Assembly: GCA_002189035.1 (NCBI GenBank)
Contig: NEEC01000020.1
Location: 1,302,001 to 1,366,000, forward strand
DNA length: 64,000 bases
Origin: Utricularia gibba
Taxonomy: Eukaryota > Streptophyta > Magnoliopsida > Lamiales > Lentibulariaceae
Direction of reading: 5' to 3'
Position 1 is the first letter of the stretch. Each line of letters starts with the position of its first letter. The translations under genes were made by a program, and so were the position numbers. The notes beneath the pieces were generated by a model. That model did not search any database. It worked only from the letters and a program-made list of their open reading frames with translations, and was not told the origin of the DNA. This document shows positions 58,108 through 64,000 of the stretch, piece after piece.

Positions 58108-58250
58108 TACTTGCTGCCACTTCATATTGAAATCCAGATTGCAAATATTATTATTTTTTAAATATTTGCTCGACTGAGTTGAATCCCAAGGATCGGTTGT
58201 GGGTGAACGCGTACGGTATATTTTCAATTGGTCTACATTATTAAGTATAC
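58108..58250 (+). repeat. orphan SAUR 3'-flank fragment
   Basis: TATTGAAATCCAGATTGCAAA, ATATTTGCTCGACTGAGTTG, ATCGGTTGTGGGTGAACGCG match 61630-61760 (downstream of SAUR copy 4) and, reversed, 52035-52150. No SAUR coding sequence lies next to it. Confidence 0.7.
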
Positions 58251-58779
58251 TATTTTTTTTCTTTATTTCCAATTTGTCCTATTTTTTACGATCACCATCT
58301 GCTTTCCTTCTACTTGCTTTCCAAAAATCTGCCTCCAAGTTGCTGAATGTTATGGAAAATACACAAAAAAATAATAAAAGTCTTCAAACACCCATAGCAT
58401 TTGGCAATGTCTATGGGACACAATTTGTCTCCCACTACTCACTAGGAATATCATTGTGTCCTGATACTGCAAGTTTCGAAGTTTCTATAAATTTTCATTG
58501 TTGTTGCAGCAACGGTGAACATGGATTGCTCAAATAGGGGAGGTCACAGAAGGATGCTTGGGGCAAAACATTTTCCTTCACAAATGGAGAATCCACTGAG
58601 CAACAACCATGAGATGAATTGAAGGACCGCCCCTCATCACTCATGCTTAAGTGGCTATGACAAGCAACACATCCCTTGAAGCCAAGTGAGTGTGTATCCC
58701 AATAAAAGAGTTGGTATAGTTCTTGAGGGCAAATTTATCTTTATGAGATATAATATTTACAGCATAGACATACAAAAAG

Positions 58780-59145
58780 ATAAAAAATGAGAATAATCCT
58801 GAGTTTCTTGAAAAAGAAGCTCATAAAGATTCTTCATCAAAAGAGCAAATGATGGAACCTGATTGATCAAATAAGCTGCTATAAGCATTGCATCTTCCAA
58901 AAAATTCTGAGATAACCCAGGCTAAAATGATGAAGTATAGACTGAGCTAACTTGGCAAGGTAATGATGCTTTCTTTCAATGTGATCATTTTGTTGTGCCA
59001 AATGAGAACACGTGCAATTATGATAAATCTCATGTGTCTAGAATGTAGAGCACTTGGAATTCATGAATTTAGACCCATTGTTAGATCGAATGTATGTGAT
59101 CATGGCATTCAATTGATTTTTGAAAAGGGCAATTGATGATAATTC
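58780..59145 (-). pseudogene. copia integrase fragment
   Basis: Minus strand from 59100: IRSDNGSKFMNSKC, then near 59000-58930 a HLAQQNDHIERKHHYLAKLA-like stretch, and ...YLRIFWKMQCL, with SGSIICSFDEESL at the end. This matches the copia integrase order IRSDNGxEF...QNGxVERKHRHxLNxARAL...FWxEAVLTAxYLIN. Stops are present and neither LTR nor RT accompanies it. Confidence 0.6.
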
Positions 59146-59689
59146 TACACATACACATAAACCATCTAATTAATAAAATAAGATCATGTTGATAGAGAAT
59201 TGTTATTAGATTTTTCTTTTAAAATAATCTATGTTTTCCTGACACCCAAATCTAATTCCTACACCTCACACTTCACACCTCATAAACAAATTAAATAGAA
59301 TGTGTCTTATCAATAATGTCCAATTGGATTATTCTTCTTAGGTGCTTGAGTCCAATTTTTGATTCTTTCACACTTCCTTAAGACCATATGATACTAAAAA
59401 GCATGTTGGGAAAGAAAACACTGCAAAAAAAAAAAGAATTAAATCTCAAATTAAATGTAAAAAAACATAGTAAATTAGTCACATGTATAGAACTTGCACA
59501 AGTAAGACTTCATTGCAGATCTTTAACCACAAGCACTTGCACGTGCCTGCTCGACTCTAAAACACAAAAGTTGCTGAAAAATGACATGCAATAAATCAAA
59601 AGGTGCAAGACTCGACTCTAAACTATTAGACTAACTGCATGACTCTAGTCCTCAGGCTCTGGTCTTTATATAATGGTAAGGATTTGTCG

Positions 59690-60330
59690 GGTTTCCTTGA
59701 TGGGTTCATATCAAATTTTTTATCTGAATCTTTCAAGATAAGATACAAATCTTATAGGATGAGATCCAAATCTTCCAAAATAACACGCAAATCTTGTCTT
59801 ATCGGAGAGTCTTTGATCGAGTCTTCATTCGAATAAGCCAAATCTTTGACTTCATCAAAGTCAGCTCAAATTTCCTTTAAATTAGGCCAAAATCATCATT
59901 AAAAATCATAAAACATACTTTTCCTCCAAAAATATTAAAGTAATATGAAATATATAAAGTTCATCTAGAAACATAAGGAAATTAAGATAAAAAAGATGTA
60001 AAACCAACCCAAGTGAATTCTAAAAGTATAAAATAAGTGACACAAAATTATTTACACCAATCTAATCCAATTCTTTCTAGATGAACTTTATCAAATTTAT
60101 TATCCGAATATTTTAAAATAAGATACAAATCTTATAAAATAAGATTCAATCTTTTAAGAGAACATCTAAATTTTTTAAGATAACATAAATCTTGTCTTAT
60201 TTGAAAATTTTTTTATTAAATTTTCATTTGTATAGTCCAAATCTTCAACTCCACGAAAACCGATTCTAATTTTCTTTAATATTAATAAAGACTGAAATCA
60301 TACTGAAAAATGATAAAATACACTTTCTTT
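59690..60330. repeat. two direct repeats about 390 bases apart
   Basis: TTTTTTATCTGAATCTTTCAAGATAAGATACAAATCTTATAGGATGAGATCC...TCTTGTCTTAT...CCAAATCTTTGACTTC (from about 59715) recurs as TTTATTATCCGAATATTTTAAAATAAGATACAAATCTTATAAAATAAGATTC...TCTTGTCTTAT...CCAAATCTTCAACTCC (from about 60098). It is noncoding. 59145-59690 holds nothing I recognise. Confidence 0.55.
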
Positions 60331-60375
60331 AAAAAAATAAAACTAATAAAAAAGATATAAAATTTATATAAAAGC

Positions 60376-60545
60376 ATGCAGATAATGGGGTCGGGGATAT
60401 TGAGTTGCGCGAGTAGGTGGGTCGAGCAATTTGGTGGATTCCAACCAAATGAGTTGTTGAGAAAGACAATTGCATGTGATCTTTCATGTTCTTGTGTCCT
60501 AATGCTTCCAGCACCCATCTTCACCAATGAACTCCATGTGCCAAA
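60376..60545 (+). repeat. orphan SAUR upstream fragment, plus orientation
   Basis: GAGCAATTTGGTGGATTCCAA, AAATGAGTTGTTGAGAAAG, CAATTGCATGTGATCTTTCATG and CACCCATCTTCACCAATGAACTCCATG follow the block 60960-61097 upstream of SAUR copy 4. The match ends before the TATA box and no SAUR follows. Confidence 0.7.
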
Positions 60546-60944
60546 TGTACGACGTATTCATTCCTTTTTGGCAGATCACCATAAACATGCATAAAAGTTA
60601 AGCATTTGTACTTTGGTTGCAGGACAGGTTCATCAAACCCGCTTGAGATAGGCATACTCCACTCAGTATACAATTTCTTCTCTCTTTTTCTCTTCATCTT
60701 GAATCTCCAGTACATGGTGACCTGTACGGAGTAATTATGTCCCATCTTGAATATTTTTTTTACCATCATATCAAACTATACGGCTCACATTGGAACTTGG
60801 TTGCCAAGAGAAGTTTTCAGGGGTTTGCAAGTAAAGGATTCTATACACAATTCAACTTTTTCATCAGTTCAACGAAACCTACATGATCTATTGAGAATTC
60901 AAAAGTAGGATTATGTTTTCCGATAGCAAAGGAAGCAGCGGTTG

Positions 60945-61207
60945 TCAAGTTGGCGGAGTGCGCAGAGCAATGTAGGGAACCTCTTTGTCGGATTCCAAAC
61001 AAATGATTCGTGGAGAAGGGCAATGGCATGTGCTCCTTCATGTGCTTCTTTCCCCATCCTTCAACCACCCATCATCAGCAATTCACTCCACATGCCCACT
61101 GCCTCCTCCAACACCCGTATATATTTGCCACATACTGCCCATTTGCACATCACCAGCGATAACTCCTTTCTTGTGATCCTCTTGCAAACTGCATTTTCCC
61201 TGATTCT
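60945..61207 (+). promoter_or_regulatory. conserved upstream block of SAUR copy 4
   Basis: Matches the upstream DNA of copies 1-3 in reverse orientation. It contains CATGTGCTCC and CACATGCCC text, which includes CACATG/CATGTG E-box-like cores, the TATA box, and a leader of about 60 bases. Conservation across five copies, including an orphan, shows it was duplicated with the genes. Confidence 0.5.
61118..61126 (+). promoter_or_regulatory. TATA box of SAUR copy 4
   Basis: TATATATTT, 81 bases before the ATG at 61208. Confidence 0.6.
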
Positions 61208-61471
61208 ATGGCGATCGGTCAAGTACTTCGAAGAACATTGTCTGGTGAAAGGAAATCCCCATCTGAAGTCCCCAAAGGACACCTCGCAGTGTACGTCGGG
61301 GAGAACGAAAAGAGGCGATTCGTGATCCCGATCTCGTACTTGAATGAGCCTTTGTTCCAAGAGTTGTTGTTGCACCCGGTGGAAGAAGAGTACGGATTCA
61401 GCCATGCAATGGGTGGCATCACCATTCCTTGCAGTCACAATTTCTTTCTGGAAGTGACATCCCAATTGTAG
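61208..61471 (+). CDS. SAUR: SAUR protein, 87 residues, cluster copy 4 (inverted)
   Basis: The only cluster member on the plus strand. Begins [18 protein letters not shown]. It differs from the others in [18 protein letters not shown] (usually [18 protein letters not shown]), so it carries three changes in the domain, and it is otherwise identical through [12 protein letters not shown]. The single exon is intact. Both flanks (60945-61207 and 61472-61760) are the reverse complement of those of copies 1-3, so a whole unit was inverted on copying. It is probably auxin-inducible like other SAURs; no AuxRE was assigned. Confidence 0.93.
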   Translation: MAIGQVLRRTLSGERKSPSEVPKGHLAVYVGENEKRRFVIPISYLNEPLFQELLLHPVEEEYGFSHAMGGITIPCSHNFFLEVTSQL

Positions 61472-61760
61472 TCCATCTGCAGATGCTGCTACGGGCTTAG
61501 GAAGATTATTGATAGCATCTTGTAAATTTTATTAGAGAGATACATTGTCTCATCACAATGGTGAGCTAGAGGATATCATTTATGACTGAGATGAAGGTTC
61601 ATTTTTTTAGATGAATATACTGCTTCCGCTTCAGATTGAAACCCAGATTGCAAAGATTGTTTCTTTTTTTTTTTAAATATTTGCTCGACTGAGTTGAATC
61701 CCATGGATCGATTGTGGGTGAACGCACACTGTATATATTGGATTGGTGTAGATTATTAAT
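61472..61760 (+). repeat. 3' flank of SAUR copy 4, shared with copies 1-3
   Basis: Matches reversed 52020-52298: CCATCTGCAGATGCTGCTA, GAATATACTGCTTCCGCTTC, ATATTTGCTCGACTGAGTTG, GATCGATTGTGGGTGAACGC. A further short fragment (AACCCAGATTGCGAATTTTAC, ATATTTGCTCGACTAAGTTT) recurs at 61895-61945. Confidence 0.7.
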
Positions 61761-62019
61761 TAAACTATATTTGTCTTTATGTACAAAACAAAAAATGCTC
61801 AATTTATATCATACGTAAATAAGATTATATGATATACATCATTTTAATCATTTCCAATGAACTCTGCTATGGACTGAATTGAGTAGTTTGCGAACCCAGA
61901 TTGCGAATTTTACTTTTTTTAAAATATTTGCTCGACTAAGTTTAATTGTAATGAACTTTCTTAAATATTTGCATAAGACATAAAAATTGTAATGAACTTT
62001 CTTAAAAATAAAATATATA

Positions 62020-62530
62020 CTTGATTTGGAGTCCCCATAATGCTCATCATTGATAGAGGATCTCATTTCTTTAACAAATCTTTGGAGATATTGGTTAAGA
62101 GTTAAGTAAGTATTAAAGAAAACTATCAACTAATCCAAAAAAGATTAGATTTAGAAGTTGAATGTTGTATTGTGGGAAATTCAAACTGCTTACAAAATAC
62201 AGATTGGTATGACACCCTTTAAGGTATTTTACTAGACAACTTTTCATTTACTAATAGAGTTGGAATACAAGACTATGGGCAATCGAGTTGTTGATTGATG
62301 ACATGAGTGAGAACATTGAAATTAGGAAATTTCAATTGTCAGAGTTAGAGAAATTGAGGAAGAATGCATATTATAATTCTTGTAGCTTTATGGAATTGTT
62401 CAAATCTTACTATGACAACAAGATTAAAAAGAAGGAAGAGCCAAGTAAGAAGGTAATTTCACATTGGAAAATTGAAATGGAAAAAACATTTGTAGTAAAA
62501 TATGTGAACTAAAATGATTCAGTAAGATTA
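62020..62530 (+). pseudogene. Ty3/gypsy (Athila-like) integrase fragment
   Basis: Near 62030-62090 VPIMLIIDRGSHFFNKSLEIL matches the second-Asp region of the integrase core (GTPRAIISDxGSHFxNxxFExL). The C-terminal part at 62240-62400 includes LIELEYKTMG and IRKFQLSELEKLRKNAYYNS, matching ELEHKAYWAxKxLN...KLQLNELEELRNEAYEN. Stops interrupt it. It is a different copy, and in the opposite orientation, from the integrase at 42 kb. Confidence 0.6.
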
Positions 62531-63088
62531 TTAATAAATATCAAGATGCTGAGATTTTTACTATAAATGGTCATAGGTTGAAACTTCATTATGGGATACA
62601 TCAAAAGGATGAATAGAGAAGAAGAGAGAGATAATCTCCCCTTCAATGACAAAAACACCTCAAAAGATTAATTGGATATATTGTCCTAGAACTAGAAGTG
62701 GGCACAAATATGGGTAGATCCGGAAATCGGGCGGGTTGACCTGTGATGATTTTGACCCGTTATCCACCTGTGATGAGTTCGACCCGTTATCCATATCTGT
62801 TGGAAACGGGTACGAGACGAGGTCGGAAGTGAACAGATACAGGTCAACCTGGGGTCAGAGAAATTAGACATAAACAGGAAAAAGATAGAAAAACAGGGTA
62901 GCAGCTAAAAGCAGTTTTGAGGATATGAGATTTGATGTAGGTGTAGTATCTTGGCGTATGAGGATATTTGCGTGAGCAGTTTTTGTATTGAACATAATGC
63001 AACAAAGCTTTTCTTCAATACATTGTAGCAACTAAAAATAGCCATTGTTGAAGGAGCCGTTGTACCCGTTACCGTCATTATGGCTACC
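62531..63088. other. intergenic DNA with a short tandem duplication
   Basis: ACCTGTGATGATTTTGACCC (62739 on) is followed by a second 27-base copy at 62766-62792. The GGGCGGGTTGACCTG text around it resembles the GGGTCGGGTTGACC-type ends of plant hAT elements. No gene seen. Confidence 0.4.
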
Positions 63089-64000
63089 TTAGTAGTCTTC
63101 CCTTCTACGGTTAGCATCCTTGAGTAGCGTCAAGATACTGTCGGTTGGGCTTGCTGGGAGAAGCCCATCCTTTCGATAATTTTCCTGTTGAACAGTCCAT
63201 TTGACAGCATTCGGGTCCATTATGATGAAGCCCATATCTGAGTTCAATCTTTTCTTCCGACGATTGGAAGCATCACAGCGACTTCGACTTTCCTCCGGGT
63301 TCTCACACCTCGTCTCTGCTTCATCTTCACACAATCTTGTCGTGGCTTGATCATTCTTAGCCTTCATACCTCCTTGAAGGTGAAACCGAGGAGAGGTTTC
63401 CGAATCCGACGGATTTCGTTGCAACCCTAGCAGTTCTCTGATTTGGGTGAACTGTTTTGGGAAAAGGGATTTCATCAATACGTCTGCAATTTGGAGCTCT
63501 GAGGGTAAGTATTCCAGTCCAATGGTTTCTTCCTTGATGTAATCTCTGAGGACGTGGTATTTGATTCTAATATGTTTCGTCTTTCCAAACATAACTGGAT
63601 TTTGGGCGATGCTTATGACTGATTTATTGTCAATCTTCAATATAAGTGGTCTTTGTATCTTGATTTCGAGGTCATCGCACAGTTTGAGTAGCCATTGTGC
63701 GTGGTTAGTTGCTGAGGCTCTTGATATGTACTCTGCCTCTACCGATGATTGAGCAACAAGGTCTTGTTTTTTTCTATTCTAGGAAAAAGCAGCTGAGCCA
63801 AGGTGAACAAGTAGCCAATGGTGGATTTCAAGTCTGATTCGTCTCCTACAAAATCGGAGTCAACAAAGCCTTGGAGAACAGGGTTAGTGAATTTCTTAAA
63901 ATACAAACCCAATGTCTTGGTAGGGTGTAAATATTTGAAAATTTTCTCAGCAATTTTCAGATGGAGAGGAAGAGGTTTATACATAAAACGAGATAGAAAT
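63089..64000 (-). pseudogene. 3' end of a Ty1/copia pol (RNase H), cut by the window edge
   Basis: Minus strand: HLKIAEKIFKYLHPTKTLGLYF near 63960, FVDSDFVGDESDLKSTIGYLF (RNase H first Asp), then a frame change at the T7 run near 63770, KQDLVAQSSVEAEYISRAS (Glu), LKIDNKSVISIAQNPV with KTKHIRIKYHVLRD (second Asp region and the usual end), and QFTQIRELLGL near 63430. The ORF then continues to 63089 with no known domain, perhaps into LTR DNA. Catalytic residues are kept and only one frameshift is seen, so this is the youngest-looking pol in the window. Confidence 0.75.

Noticed and set aside
60521-60769. 82-codon minus-strand ORF
   Set aside because: It overlaps the orphan SAUR upstream fragment and intergenic DNA, with no family resemblance.
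1-64000. tRNA, rRNA or organelle DNA insertions
   Set aside because: I looked for cloverleaf A/B-box sequences and organelle gene text by eye and saw none that I could support. A tRNA scan would settle it.

Overview
This window is nuclear DNA of a flowering plant, probably a eudicot. The evidence is spliced genes with GT-AG introns, SAUR auxin-response genes, a plant-type YEATS gene, an organelle-type topoisomerase I, and plant-specific mobile elements (an Athila-like Ty3/gypsy element, Ty1/copia, TRIM, MULE, PIF/Harbinger, hAT). I do not name a species. Only seven genes look functional: a type IA DNA topoisomerase (2.56-6.66 kb, +), a lone 106-residue SAUR (15.65-15.97 kb, -), a six-exon YAF9/GAS41-type YEATS-domain gene (26.37-27.86 kb, -) and four almost identical 87-residue SAUR genes (52.3, 54.4 and 57.0 kb on -, 61.2 kb on +). 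A 48-codon hydrophobic ORF at 25.55 kb is a weak extra candidate.

Layout. 0-1.7 kb: repeat-derived DNA, including a TCAAGG-rich block with a TATA box. 1.75-6.7 kb: topoisomerase gene, eight exons resolved, 5' end unresolved. 6.7-15.6 kb: AT-rich intergenic DNA with a decayed PIF/Harbinger pair (9.5-11.9 kb) and a decayed hAT transposase (13.9-15.0 kb). 15.6-26.3 kb: SAUR, an old Athila-like LTR, a solo LTR of the same family with a 5-bp target duplication set inside a decayed gypsy element, and a tandem array of about 178-bp units broken by a retroelement tail. 26.4-28.0 kb: YEATS gene with telo-box and site II-like promoter motifs. 29.7-34.3 kb: a MULE with recognisable terminal inverted repeats and degraded transposase exons. 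34.3-49.1 kb: nested retrotransposons. The outermost is a minus-strand copia. A TRIM LTR pair lies in its pol, and a 10.2-kb Athila-like element splits its gag. The Athila-like element carries an internal inversion of about 3 kb. 49.1-51 kb: hAT remnant. 51-61.8 kb: SAUR array made by tandem segmental duplication plus one inverted copy, with orphaned flank fragments. 61.8-64 kb: gypsy integrase remnant and the 3' end of a copia pol that runs off the window.

How it fits together. The housekeeping genes act in genome maintenance: the topoisomerase relaxes DNA, probably in an organelle, and the YEATS protein belongs to chromatin complexes (SWR1/NuA4). The SAURs act in auxin-driven cell expansion. 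The most informative structures are the reconstructable history of the Athila-in-copia nest, the inverted TRIM LTR pair with primer-binding-site sequence on both sides of one LTR, and the recent SAUR amplification with flanks copied along with the genes. I found no sign of a prokaryote-type system, CRISPR array or defence island. All family calls come from reading translations and motifs by eye; no database search was run.
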